In this document: positions 28,244 to 36,642 of the stretch, piece after piece
Layout: every line of letters begins with the position of its first letter
Numbering within the stretch: the first letter of the stretch is position 1
The notes under the pieces: generated by a model
What the model saw: the letters and a program-made list of their open reading frames with translations, nothing else
What the model was told of the DNA's origin: nothing
Database searches by the model: none
Position numbers and translations under genes: made by a program
Assembly (NCBI GenBank): GCA_009908505.1
Contig: JAAAPD010000033.1
Span: 1 to 64,000, forward strand
DNA from: Alphaproteobacteria bacterium
Lineage (GTDB): Bacteria > Pseudomonadota > Alphaproteobacteria > Rhodobacterales > Rhodobacteraceae
Direction: 5' to 3'
Length of the DNA: 64,000 nt

Positions 28244-29779
28244 GTGACCCAATCCGCCGCCATCGAGATGCCGCAAGGGCGCCCCGGCCGCCTGGTCGCC
28301 AAGGCGCTGGTGGCCGTGATCACCCTGGCGCTGATCTTCGTCGCCTACACGGTCTATGCCATCGGCCAGCCGATTTTCGGCGTTGTGGTGCTTCTGGTGG
28401 CCTTGGGGTTCTTCTACGTCTTCGGCTTCGCCCGCGCCTACACGGCGCGCTTCATCTATCCCGGGATCGCCACCATGGCGCTTTTCGTGGTGTTTCCGAT
28501 CTTCTACACCATCTACCTGGGCTTCACGAATTACGGGTCCTTCAACCTGCTGACCTTCGAGCGCGCGCAAGAGGTCATCCTGTCGGGCCGCAGCGTTGAC
28601 GAAACCACCGCCCGCCCCTTTGCCCTGGTGCAGGACGGCGCGGCGTACCGCATATACCTGAGCGATGAAAGCGGCGGTTTCCTGTCCGACCCTGTGCCCC
28701 TGGATGGTAGCGCCGAAACCGTATCGGCCAGGCCGGTTGCAAACCCGCCCGCCGAGACGATGGAACGCCGCGCCGCCGTCCAGCTGCGCGGCCCGCTGGG
28801 CGAAATCGGCATCGCCCTGCCGGACGGAAACCTGCTGCGCAATGCGGGGCTGCGGGAATTCGCCAAGGTCACGCCGGATTTCGAAAGGCTGGAGGACAAC
28901 CGCCTGCGCCATGTCGCCAGCGGCGAAATCCTGACCCCGGACCACGAGACCGGATTCTACACCACCGCTGATGGCGAAACGATCGCCCCCGGCTGGCGCA
29001 CCTATATCGGGCTGGGCAATTTCGAACGCATCTTCGGGTCCGAGGGCATCCGCGGCCCCATCGTGTCGATCTTTGCCTGGACCGTGGCCTTCGCCGCCGC
29101 CTCGGTCGTGTTCACCTTTGCCATCGGCCTGACACTGGCCACGATTCTGCAATGGGAACACCTGCGCTTCAAAGCGGTCTACCGGGTGCTGCTGATCCTG
29201 CCCTATGCCGTGCCGGCGTTCATCTCGATCCTGATCTTCCGGGGCCTGTTCAACCAGAATTTCGGCGAGATCAACATGATCCTCGAAGCGGTGTTCAACA
29301 TCCGTCCGGACTGGAACACCGACGGCACGCTGGCGCGCACCATGCTGCTGATCGTGAATACCTGGCTGGGCTATCCCTACATGATGCTGCTGGCCATGGG
29401 CTTCCTGCAAGCGGTGCCTGAGGAACAGAAGAAGGCCGCCTACCTCGAGGGCGCGGGGCCGGTGCGGGTTTTCTTCAAGATCACCCTGCCACAGATCATC
29501 CCGCCCTTCCTGCCGCTGCTGCTGGCCTCGTTCGCCTTCAACTTCAACAATATCGTTCTGGTCCTGCTGCTGTCGGGCGGAGGCCCGGATATTCCCGGCA
29601 CGATCATCCCGGCCGGGCAGACGGATATCCTGGGGTCCTTCACCTACCGTATCGCGTTCCAGGACTCGGGCACGCAATTCGGGCTTGCCGGGGCCATCAC
29701 ACTGATCATTTTCGTGCTGGTCTCGATCATCGCCTATGCCAATTTCGTCGCCATGCGGCGCGCCACAGCCAAGGTCTGA
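28244..29779 (+). CDS. Maltose/alpha-glucoside ABC transporter permease (MalF type)
   Basis: 511 residues, close to the length of enterobacterial MalF. It starts with GTG at 28244 behind GGAGGAAGC. Three N-terminal spans are followed by a periplasmic P2-like domain of about 170 residues (AYRIYLSDESGGFLSDPVPL to IAPGWRTYIGLGNFERIFG). The remaining spans carry the EAA-type loop KKAAYLEGAGPVRVF near residue 395, and GGGPDIPGTIIPAGQTDIL is a typical MalF stretch. It is an inner-membrane channel subunit; its partner is the next gene, 3 bases downstream. Confidence 0.95.
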   Translation: MTQSAAIEMPQGRPGRLVAKALVAVITLALIFVAYTVYAIGQPIFGVVVLLVALGFFYVFGFARAYTARFIYPGIATMALFVVFPIFYTIYLGFTNYGSFNLLTFERAQEVILSGRSVDETTARPFALVQDGAAYRIYLSDESGGFLSDPVPLDGSAETVSARPVANPPAETMERRAAVQLRGPLGEIGIALPDGNLLRNAGLREFAKVTPDFERLEDNRLRHVASGEILTPDHETGFYTTADGETIAPGWRTYIGLGNFERIFGSEGIRGPIVSIFAWTVAFAAASVVFTFAIGLTLATILQWEHLRFKAVYRVLLILPYAVPAFISILIFRGLFNQNFGEINMILEAVFNIRPDWNTDGTLARTMLLIVNTWLGYPYMMLLAMGFLQAVPEEQKKAAYLEGAGPVRVFFKITLPQIIPPFLPLLLASFAFNFNNIVLVLLLSGGGPDIPGTIIPAGQTDILGSFTYRIAFQDSGTQFGLAGAITLIIFVLVSIIAYANFVAMRRATAKV

Positions 29780-29782
29780 GCC

Positions 29783-30673
29783 ATGATCGTCGAAAAGAAA
29801 TCCACCCTGCGCACCCGCAAGCTCCTGGCCCATGGCTTCATGATCGGGTTCATCGCGCTGGTCATGTTCCCCTTTCTGGTCGTGGTGTCGATCTCGTTCC
29901 GCGAGGGAAATTTCACGGTGGGTGAGCTAATCCCGTCCAATCCGACGCTGGAACACTGGTACCTGGCCTTCGGGCTGGACTATACCCGCGCCGACGGCAC
30001 GGTGGTGGAACCGCCCTACCCCGTGCTGTTGTGGATGTGGAATTCGGTCAAGATCGCCGCCATCGCGGCCACTGGCGTGTTGGCGATCTCAACCATCTCG
30101 GCCTATGCCTTTTCCCGGGTCAGGTTCCGGGGCCGCGCGGGGCTGCTGGACATGCTATTCATCGTGCAGATGTTTCCCACCACGCTGGCCCTGATCGCGC
30201 TATATGCCGTCTTCGACAGCCTGGGCGACATTTCCCCGATCCTGGGCATCGACAGCCATTGGTCTCTGGTCGTGGTCTACCTGTCCGGGGTGATGATGCA
30301 TATCTGGACGATCAAGGGCTATTTCGACTCCATCGACCCGGCATTGGACAAGGCAGCGGCCATCGATGGGGCGACACCATGGCAGAGCTTCCGCATGATT
30401 TTCCTGCCCCTGGCGGTGCCGATCATGTCGGTCGTGTTCGTCCTGACCTTCATCGCGGTGATCAACGACTACCCGCTGGCGTCGATCCTGCTGCGCTCCG
30501 AGGAAAATCTGACGTTGGCGGTCGGGTCGCGGCTCTATCTCAACGAGTTCAAGTATCTCTGGGGGGATTTCGCCGCCGCCGCGATCCTGTCGGGGCTGCC
30601 GATCTCGGTGGTGTTCCTGGTGGCGCAGAGATACCTCGTCTCGGGCCTGTCCGAGGGGTCGGTCAAGGGCTAG
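29783..30673 (+). CDS. Maltose/alpha-glucoside ABC transporter permease (MalG type)
   Basis: 296 residues with six membrane spans. VKIAAIAATGVLAISTISAY starts the permease core, the EAA loop is DKAAAIDGATPWQSF near residue 195, and the C-terminus is LVSGLSEGSVKG as in MalG. It is the last gene of the operon. Its stop overlaps the convergent GH42 stop (TAG and CTA share two bases), and no terminator is visible between the two converging operons, so read-through antisense transcription is possible. Confidence 0.95.
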   Translation: MIVEKKSTLRTRKLLAHGFMIGFIALVMFPFLVVVSISFREGNFTVGELIPSNPTLEHWYLAFGLDYTRADGTVVEPPYPVLLWMWNSVKIAAIAATGVLAISTISAYAFSRVRFRGRAGLLDMLFIVQMFPTTLALIALYAVFDSLGDISPILGIDSHWSLVVVYLSGVMMHIWTIKGYFDSIDPALDKAAAIDGATPWQSFRMIFLPLAVPIMSVVFVLTFIAVINDYPLASILLRSEENLTLAVGSRLYLNEFKYLWGDFAAAAILSGLPISVVFLVAQRYLVSGLSEGSVKG

Positions 30674-32595
30674 CGCGGCTGCCGGATCACGCCGGCGGGC
30701 GGCAACTCGCCCGCCTCGGTCGCGACGGGGTGCGGGTTGTAGTTGAACCAGAACCGTTCCGTGCCGGTGTCACGGATGCGCACGCCCTCGGGCATGGGGT
30801 GGGTGGCCAGCCCGGCGCGGCCCGCCACGGTGGCAACCAGCCGGTCGAAGCCCGGCGCATCCAGCCAGCCCGCAAGGTAGGTCAGACCGCCAAAACGCAT
30901 CGCGATGGGCTGGCCGGCCCCGGTTTCCAGAACGGTTTCGCCCGCGCCCTCGATCTCGTCGAGATAGCCGGTCACGGCCCCTCCGCCCGACAGGGAAACA
31001 GGCATGTCGGGGCGCAAGGATTCCACGCGCGCCACCTTGAGGTCGATGCCGGGCAGGTCCGGCGGCAGTCGGTCCGGAATGGCCATGTCGCGGGTCCGCG
31101 CCCCGGCGCGCGGGCCAAGCACCACCAGCGCGTCCGAGGCCAGCAGCGCGGCCTTCATGTCGTCCGTGACATGCATCAGGCCGGGCGCGAAAATCGCCTT
31201 GTAGCCGGCCGGCTGGGCCACATCCGGCCGGACTATGTCCACCGACAGCCCCGCCCGGCGCAGCGCGCGGTAACATTCCAGCACCAGCCCGAAATAGGAC
31301 AGGCCCGCACCGTGCGGCTGCACCGTCCAGGCCCAGTCCGCGTCATAGTCGAAGATCAGCGCGACCGGGGCCTGCACCGGCTGCACCTCGGGCGCTTGGG
31401 CGATCTCGGCCGCGACCTGGCGGGCCTCGTCCATGGCCGGGGCATCGGCGCTGTCCGGGCGCAACAGGCCCGCATGCATCTGTTCCTGCGCGAAAGGCGC
31501 CTGACGCCAGCGGAAATAGCAGACCGCCTCGGCGCCGTGGGCAAACGCCTCCCACGACCAGAGCCGCACCATGCCCGGCAACGGCGCGGGGTTGTAGGGG
31601 GCCCAGTTCACCGGGCCGGGTTGCTGTTCCATCACCCACCAGCGCCCGCGCCCCACGGCACGATAGAGATCATGGTGAAAGGCCTGGAAATCCGGATCGC
31701 CCTGGCGCGCGAAATGCCGCTTTTTCGCGTCATCCGCCCCGACCCGATCTTCCAGGAACCCCAGCGGGTAGCTGTCCCAGGACGCGATATCCAGATCGTC
31801 GCCCACCGCGTAGTGATCGAAATCCGTGACCCGCCCCATGTAGTTATGGGCGATGGGTGCGTCGGACCGGACGCGGATGATCTCGGCCTGCACCCGGTTG
31901 AACCGCACCACCTGGTCGGAACTGAAGCGGCGGAAATCAAGCGCATGCGACGGGTTGGGTTCCGTCACGGTCAGGTTGGGCAGGTCGACATCGTCGAAGC
32001 TCGCATAATCCATCGACCAGAACACGTTGCCCCAGGCCCGGTTGAGAGCCTGCGCCGATTGATAGCGCTGCGCCAGCCAGTCGCGGAACGCGTCCCGAGC
32101 GGCATCGGAATAGGACAGGATCGTATCGTGACATCCATATTCATTGTCCGTCTGCCAGGCCGCAACATGCGGATTGCGGCCATAGCGGTCGGCCATCAGC
32201 GTGACGACCCGGCGGCATTCGTCCAGGTAGCCCGCGTGGCTGAAACAGTAATGCCGGCGCGAGCCGAACTTGCGCGGGTGGCCCTGTGCATCGACGGCCA
32301 GCATGTCGGGGTGCTTGTCCACCACCCAGCGCGGCGGCGTGGCAGTGGGCGTGCCCAGCACGACCCGCAGCCCCGCCTGCCCCAGCACCTCGATAGCGCG
32401 GTCCAGCCAGTCCCAGTGCAAATCGCCGGGGGCGGGTTCGATGCGGCCCCAGGCGAATTCACCGATCCGCACCCAGGTCAGCCCCGCCTCGGCCATACGC
32501 GCGGCGTCGGCTTCCCAAACGTCCTCGGGCCAATGCTCGGGGTAGTAGCAGGTGCCAAGGGTGCGCTGCATCGGATCCTCGTCTTTCTCGGGCAT
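30670..32595 (-). CDS. Beta-galactosidase, GH42 family
   Basis: 641 residues. GTCYYPEHWPEDVW near the start is the GH42 signature. The acid/base Glu is in the WQTDNEYGCHD segment near residue 145, and the nucleophile Glu is in the RQAPFAQEQMHAG segment near 360. A middle trimerisation/flavodoxin-like domain (PVALIFDYDADWAW) and a small C-terminal beta domain follow. There is no signal peptide, so it is cytosolic. It cleaves terminal beta-galactosyl residues of imported oligosaccharides. ATG 32595 overlaps the aldolase stop (ATGA). It is the last gene of the galactose operon. Confidence 0.95.
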   Translation of the reverse strand: MPEKDEDPMQRTLGTCYYPEHWPEDVWEADAARMAEAGLTWVRIGEFAWGRIEPAPGDLHWDWLDRAIEVLGQAGLRVVLGTPTATPPRWVVDKHPDMLAVDAQGHPRKFGSRRHYCFSHAGYLDECRRVVTLMADRYGRNPHVAAWQTDNEYGCHDTILSYSDAARDAFRDWLAQRYQSAQALNRAWGNVFWSMDYASFDDVDLPNLTVTEPNPSHALDFRRFSSDQVVRFNRVQAEIIRVRSDAPIAHNYMGRVTDFDHYAVGDDLDIASWDSYPLGFLEDRVGADDAKKRHFARQGDPDFQAFHHDLYRAVGRGRWWVMEQQPGPVNWAPYNPAPLPGMVRLWSWEAFAHGAEAVCYFRWRQAPFAQEQMHAGLLRPDSADAPAMDEARQVAAEIAQAPEVQPVQAPVALIFDYDADWAWTVQPHGAGLSYFGLVLECYRALRRAGLSVDIVRPDVAQPAGYKAIFAPGLMHVTDDMKAALLASDALVVLGPRAGARTRDMAIPDRLPPDLPGIDLKVARVESLRPDMPVSLSGGGAVTGYLDEIEGAGETVLETGAGQPIAMRFGGLTYLAGWLDAPGFDRLVATVAGRAGLATHPMPEGVRIRDTGTERFWFNYNPHPVATEAGELPPAGVIRQPR

Positions 32596-33200
32596 CAGGA
32601 AAACGCGGCGTCATAGGCGGCCACGACCTCCGCCGCCAGTTCGGCCACGCGGGCTGCGTCATATCCGGGTTTGTAGAGGTTCGAGCCCAGCCCGAACCCG
32701 GTGATCCCGGCCGCGCGCCAAGCGGCGAAATCGGCGGGGCCGACCCCGCCCACCGCGTATGTGGCGGCCGCGTCGGGCAGAACCGCCGAAAGCGCCTTGA
32801 ACCCGTCCAGACCCAGCTTGAAGGCCGGGAAGAATTTCAGACCGTCCGCGCCATGTCGCAGGGCGGTGAAACACTCGGTCGCGGTGAAGACACCGGGATA
32901 AGAGGCCATGCCATGGGCCTTGGTCGCTTCGATCACCTCGGGGTTGGCGTCGGGCGACACGACCATCCGCGCGCCGATCCCGGCCAACCGCACCACCGCA
33001 TCCACGTCCAGCACGGTGCCGGCCCCGATCTCGGCCGCCTCCCCGGCGTGCTGGACCATGCGCGCGATGCTGTCAAACGGGTCGGGCGAATTCAGCGGCA
33101 CCTCGATGCGGGTGATCCCCGCACCCATCAGCGAATCGGTGATCGCGATGGCCTCGTGCGGCTGGACCCCGCGCAGGATGGCGATGATCTCACGGGTCAT
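32595..33200 (-). CDS. dgoA: 2-dehydro-3-deoxy-6-phosphogalactonate aldolase
   Basis: 201 residues, KDPG/KDPGal aldolase fold. It splits 2-dehydro-3-deoxy-6-phosphogalactonate into pyruvate and glyceraldehyde 3-phosphate. The proton-relay Glu is in RIEVPLNSPDPF near residue 34, GAGTVLD forms the phosphate/loop motif near 60, and the Schiff-base Lys is in GLKFFPAFKLG near 122. The choice of KDPGal over KDPG aldolase rests on its placement beside the galactonate kinase. ATGA overlaps join it to both neighbours. Confidence 0.93.
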   Translation of the reverse strand: MTREIIAILRGVQPHEAIAITDSLMGAGITRIEVPLNSPDPFDSIARMVQHAGEAAEIGAGTVLDVDAVVRLAGIGARMVVSPDANPEVIEATKAHGMASYPGVFTATECFTALRHGADGLKFFPAFKLGLDGFKALSAVLPDAAATYAVGGVGPADFAAWRAAGITGFGLGSNLYKPGYDAARVAELAAEVVAAYDAAFS

Positions 33201-34105
33201 TGGGCGGCCTCTCGCAAGGTGTCATAGGCGGCGCGCAGGCCCCGCAGGGCCATACCGTCACCGGCCAGCTTGGCGACGCTTGCGCCCTGGGCGGCGAGCG
33301 CGTCACGATAGGCGCCAGCGATGCCCCCCGCCCCGACCACGCGAATATCCTGGCCCAGCCAATAGGGCCGCGCGCCGGCCAGTTCCAGGCCGATCAACAG
33401 GCCCGACAGCCGGGCCCGCGACGCCCCCGGCCCGGTGCCGTCGAGCAGGGCCCCGGCACGGATCGAAAACAGGTCGGCCGCCACGGTGGCCGGGCGCGAC
33501 ATGGCGTCCTCGACGGCCGCCGAAAACGCCCCTGCATCCCAATCGCCCCCGGTCACCGAATGGCGCAGCACCGAGGCCTGTTCGAGCAGGGCAAAAAGCT
33601 CTCCGGTCATGAAGGTGCGGAAACTGACCACCTCTCCGGCGCTGACATGCACCCATTTGCAATGGGTGCCGGGCAGGCAGAGCACCCCGTCGAAGCCGGG
33701 ATTGTCGGCCAGGAACCCCGCGATCTGGGTTTCCTCGCCGCGCATCACATCGGGCGGAGAGGCCTGCTTGATCCCCGGCACGATGAAGACCGACAGGCGC
33801 GGATCGGCGGTTGTCACCGGCACGGCGGCGCCGATCGAGGGCGGCGCGCAGGGGACGGCGGCATAGGGCGCCTCGGCCCAGCCCTGGCGCGACCCGGCCA
33901 TGCCGCAGACGATCACCGGCACGGTGCCGCCATCGGGTAGGGCATCGCCCACCAGCGCCAGCAGGGCCGGTTCGAACTGATCGCGCGACAGGTGGCCCAT
34001 GCCCCGGTCCGATCGGCGCTGTTCCAGCACGGCGCCGTCGGGCCCCATCAGCCAGACCCGCAGATGCGAGGTGCCCCAGTCGACGGCCAGCCAGTCCGGT
34101 GTCAT
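33197..34105 (-). CDS. dgoK: 2-dehydro-3-deoxygalactonokinase
   Basis: 302 residues from ATG 34105, preceded by AAGGAGG; the longer frame to 34294 overlaps the upstream dehydrogenase gene. It phosphorylates 2-dehydro-3-deoxy-D-galactonate with ATP. WLAVDWGTSHLRVWLMGPDG at the N-terminus is the phosphate-1 motif of this actin-like kinase family, and LPGTHCKWVHVSAGEV and FMTGELFALL are DgoK hallmarks near 140-165. Its TGA overlaps the dgoA start. The kinase and aldolase together form the lower De Ley-Doudoroff pathway. Confidence 0.94.
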   Translation of the reverse strand: MTPDWLAVDWGTSHLRVWLMGPDGAVLEQRRSDRGMGHLSRDQFEPALLALVGDALPDGGTVPVIVCGMAGSRQGWAEAPYAAVPCAPPSIGAAVPVTTADPRLSVFIVPGIKQASPPDVMRGEETQIAGFLADNPGFDGVLCLPGTHCKWVHVSAGEVVSFRTFMTGELFALLEQASVLRHSVTGGDWDAGAFSAAVEDAMSRPATVAADLFSIRAGALLDGTGPGASRARLSGLLIGLELAGARPYWLGQDIRVVGAGGIAGAYRDALAAQGASVAKLAGDGMALRGLRAAYDTLREAAQ

Positions 34106-34125
34106 GTCGCCCTCCTTGTCGCTCA

Positions 34126-34893
34126 CTACCCGGTTACCGCCACGCCGCCATCGACGACCATGGCCTGTCCGGTCATCATCCGGCTGGCATCCGAGGCCAG
34201 GAACAGGGTGGCTCCGACGATGTCGTCGGGATGCAGGTGTTCCTTGAGGCATTGCTTGTCCATATGCGCGGCAAGCGCATCGGGATCGGCCCACATCTCC
34301 AGCTGTTTTTCAGTCAGCACCCAGCCCGGCGCGAGCGCGTTGACGCGGATCTTGTCCGGCCCGAATTCGCGGGCCAGACTGCGCGTCATGCCGTTGATAC
34401 CGGAATTGGCCGTGGTGTAGAGCGGATAGCCCGCATTGCCCATCATGTAGCTGGTCGAGCTGAAGTTGATGATCGCCCCGCCGCCCAGCGCCTGCATCCC
34501 CGGCATGACCGCCTGGCAGGCGAAGAAATAGGCCTTGAGGTTGATCGCCATCATCCAGTCCCAGAAGGACTCGTCGACCTCTTCGGTAGTGTGGCGCTGG
34601 TCATTGGCGGCGTTGTTGACCAGGGCACGGATCGGGCCATTGGCGGTGGACGCCTGCTCCATCGCCGCCTTGAGCGCCGGAATGTCGGTGATGTCGCACT
34701 GGATGAACAGCGGCCGGTTGCCGGTCTCGGCCGCCATCTGTTCAACGAACTCCGTCGCGTCCGAACGGCCCACGAAGGCAACCCGCGCGCCCTGGCGCAG
34801 GAACCCTTCGGTCAGCGCCGCGCCGATGCCGGATCCGCCGCCGGTGATGAAGACCGAGGCGCCGTTCAGATCGGGATAGCTGGCTTGGGTCAT
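34126..34893 (-). CDS. SDR oxidoreductase, probable galactose 1-dehydrogenase, lacking the usual catalytic lysine
   Basis: 255 residues from ATG 34893, which overlaps the dehydratase stop (ATGA). The NAD(P)-binding TGGGSGIG is near residues 17-24 and NNAA near 93-96, the tetrad Asn is near 118, and catalytic Ser is near 146. The YxxxK motif reads Y-T-T-A-N (Tyr159, Asn163): the Lys is replaced by Asn, confirmed by AAT at that codon in the minus-strand reading. Position between galactosidase and galactonate dehydratase genes suggests oxidation of D-galactose to galactono-lactone, as in rhizobial SDR-type galactose dehydrogenases. The missing Lys leaves activity open; an altered mechanism or a different role is possible. 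Confidence 0.8.
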   Translation of the reverse strand: MTQASYPDLNGASVFITGGGSGIGAALTEGFLRQGARVAFVGRSDATEFVEQMAAETGNRPLFIQCDITDIPALKAAMEQASTANGPIRALVNNAANDQRHTTEEVDESFWDWMMAINLKAYFFACQAVMPGMQALGGGAIINFSSTSYMMGNAGYPLYTTANSGINGMTRSLAREFGPDKIRVNALAPGWVLTEKQLEMWADPDALAAHMDKQCLKEHLHPDDIVGATLFLASDASRMMTGQAMVVDGGVAVTG

Positions 34894-36608
34894 CAATGAC
34901 TCTCTCTTGTCACGGGGCGGGTGTCCTTGCCCACGAGGAAGTCGAGGTCCGCGCCCCGGTCGGCCTGCAACACGTGGTCGATATAAAGCTTCGCGTAGCC
35001 GCGGGTGTAGTGCGGTGCGTCGGGTTGCCAGGCGGCACGGCGCGCCTCCAGTTCGGCGGCATCGACAAGCAAATCAAGCTGGCCCACACTGGCCGAGACG
35101 CGGATGCGGTCGCCGGTCCGCACCAGCGCCAGGTTGCCGCCGGCCTGTGCCTCGGGCGAGACGTGCAGGATGACGGTGCCATAGGCGGTGCCCGACATGC
35201 GCGCGTCGGAAATGCGGATCATGTCCCGCACGCCCTGCTGGACCAGTTTTTTCGGGATCGGCATGTTGCCCACCTCGGGCATGCCCGGATAACCTTTCGG
35301 CCCGCAGCCCTTGAGCACGAGGATCGTCTCCGGCGTCACCGGCAGGTCGTCGCGGTCGATATTGGCCTTCATGTCCTCGATGTTTTCGAAGACGAACGCC
35401 TCGCCCTCGTGTTCGAGCAGCGCATCCGTGGCCGCCGAGGGTTTCACGATGGCCCCCAGCGGCGCCAGGTTGCCGCGCAGCACGCGCAGGCCCGCCGCCG
35501 GTTTCACCGGGTTGTCGAAGGGTCGGATAACGTCCGTGTTGAAACATTCCGCGCCCTCCGCATAGGCCGCGACATCGCCACCCAGAACCGTCTTGGACGG
35601 ATTCAGCAGGCCCTGTTCGGCCAACTGGCGCAACACGACAGGCATGCCGCCCGCGTAACAGAAATCCTCCATCAGGTATTCGCCCGAAGGCATGCAATTG
35701 ACCAGGAGCGGCACATCGCTGCCCTGTTCGAAATCATCCAGGGTCAGCTCCACGCCAGCCCGGCCGGCCAGCGCCAGAAGATGCATCACCGCATTGGTGG
35801 ACCCGCCCACGGCCGCATTGGCGCGGATAGCGTTGAGGAAGGCCGCCTTGGTCAGCACGTCCGAGGGCTTGATATCCTCCTCCACCATTTCAACGATCCG
35901 CTTGCCGGTCAGGTGCGCCAAGGCCATGCGCCGCGCGTCCACGGCCGGAAGTGCCGCATTGGTGGGCAGGGACAGGCCCATCACCTCGACCAGGCTGGCC
36001 ATGGTGCTGGCAGTGCCCATGGTCATGCAAACCCCCTTGGACCGGGACATCCCGCTTTCGGCGGCCATGAAATCCTGCAAGGTCATGTCGCCCGCCCGCA
36101 CCGCTTCGGAGAATTTCCAGACATCCGTGCCGCTGCCGATATCCTTGCCCTGCCACTTGCCGTTCAGCATCGGGCCGGAACTGACGACGATCGAGGGCAG
36201 ATCGACGCTGGCCGCGCCCATAAGCTGCCCCGGCGTGGTCTTGTCGCAGCCGCCAAGCAGCACGACGCCGTCTATCCCGTAGGCGCGGATCGATTCCTCG
36301 ACATCCATAGCCAGAAGGTTGCGGAACAGCATGGCGGTCGGCTTCATCTGGGTCTCGCCCAGCGACATGACCGGGAATTCCACCGGGAAACCGCCAGCCT
36401 CCCAGACGCCGCGTTTCACGCCCTCGGCCAGCTCGCGCAGGCCCGAATTGCAGGGGGTCAGTTCCGACCAAGTGTTGCAGATGCCGATGATCGGCCGGCC
36501 ATCGAACGCGTGATCGGGAAAGCCCTGGTTCTTCATCCAGCTGCGATGAATGAACCCGTCGCGGTCGAGCTTGCCATACCAGGCGGCGCTGCGTCGTTTC
36601 TTGGTCAT
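34893..36608 (-). CDS. IlvD/Edd family sugar-acid dehydratase, probable galactonate dehydratase
   Basis: 571 residues, the length of the pentonate/hexonate dehydratase branch rather than of IlvD. Iron-sulfur cysteines are in IGICNTWSELTPCN near residue 50, GGCDKTTPGQ near 125 and SKGVCMTMGTAST near 200. Overall it resembles L-arabonate dehydratases; the characterised Rhizobium leguminosarum enzyme also dehydrates D-galactonate and D-fuconate. Here the neighbours (galactosidases, KDGal kinase and KDPGal aldolase) favour D-galactonate to 2-dehydro-3-deoxygalactonate. This replaces DgoD of the enolase superfamily used by enterobacteria. Confidence 0.9.
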   Translation of the reverse strand: MTKKRRSAAWYGKLDRDGFIHRSWMKNQGFPDHAFDGRPIIGICNTWSELTPCNSGLRELAEGVKRGVWEAGGFPVEFPVMSLGETQMKPTAMLFRNLLAMDVEESIRAYGIDGVVLLGGCDKTTPGQLMGAASVDLPSIVVSSGPMLNGKWQGKDIGSGTDVWKFSEAVRAGDMTLQDFMAAESGMSRSKGVCMTMGTASTMASLVEVMGLSLPTNAALPAVDARRMALAHLTGKRIVEMVEEDIKPSDVLTKAAFLNAIRANAAVGGSTNAVMHLLALAGRAGVELTLDDFEQGSDVPLLVNCMPSGEYLMEDFCYAGGMPVVLRQLAEQGLLNPSKTVLGGDVAAYAEGAECFNTDVIRPFDNPVKPAAGLRVLRGNLAPLGAIVKPSAATDALLEHEGEAFVFENIEDMKANIDRDDLPVTPETILVLKGCGPKGYPGMPEVGNMPIPKKLVQQGVRDMIRISDARMSGTAYGTVILHVSPEAQAGGNLALVRTGDRIRVSASVGQLDLLVDAAELEARRAAWQPDAPHYTRGYAKLYIDHVLQADRGADLDFLVGKDTRPVTRESH

Positions 36609-36642
36609 GCGTTCGGTCCGTTCCAGTCGGAAATTGGGGGCC

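Noticed and set aside
25001-29833. A 1610-codon open frame on the minus strand
   Set aside because: It is antisense to the GH13 and MalEF genes, with His/Gly/Asp-rich low-complexity translation typical of third-position GC bias in a GC-rich genome.
30031-32616. An 861-codon plus-strand frame over GH42
   Set aside because: It is antisense to a GH42 gene with all catalytic motifs; composition is that of a mirror frame.
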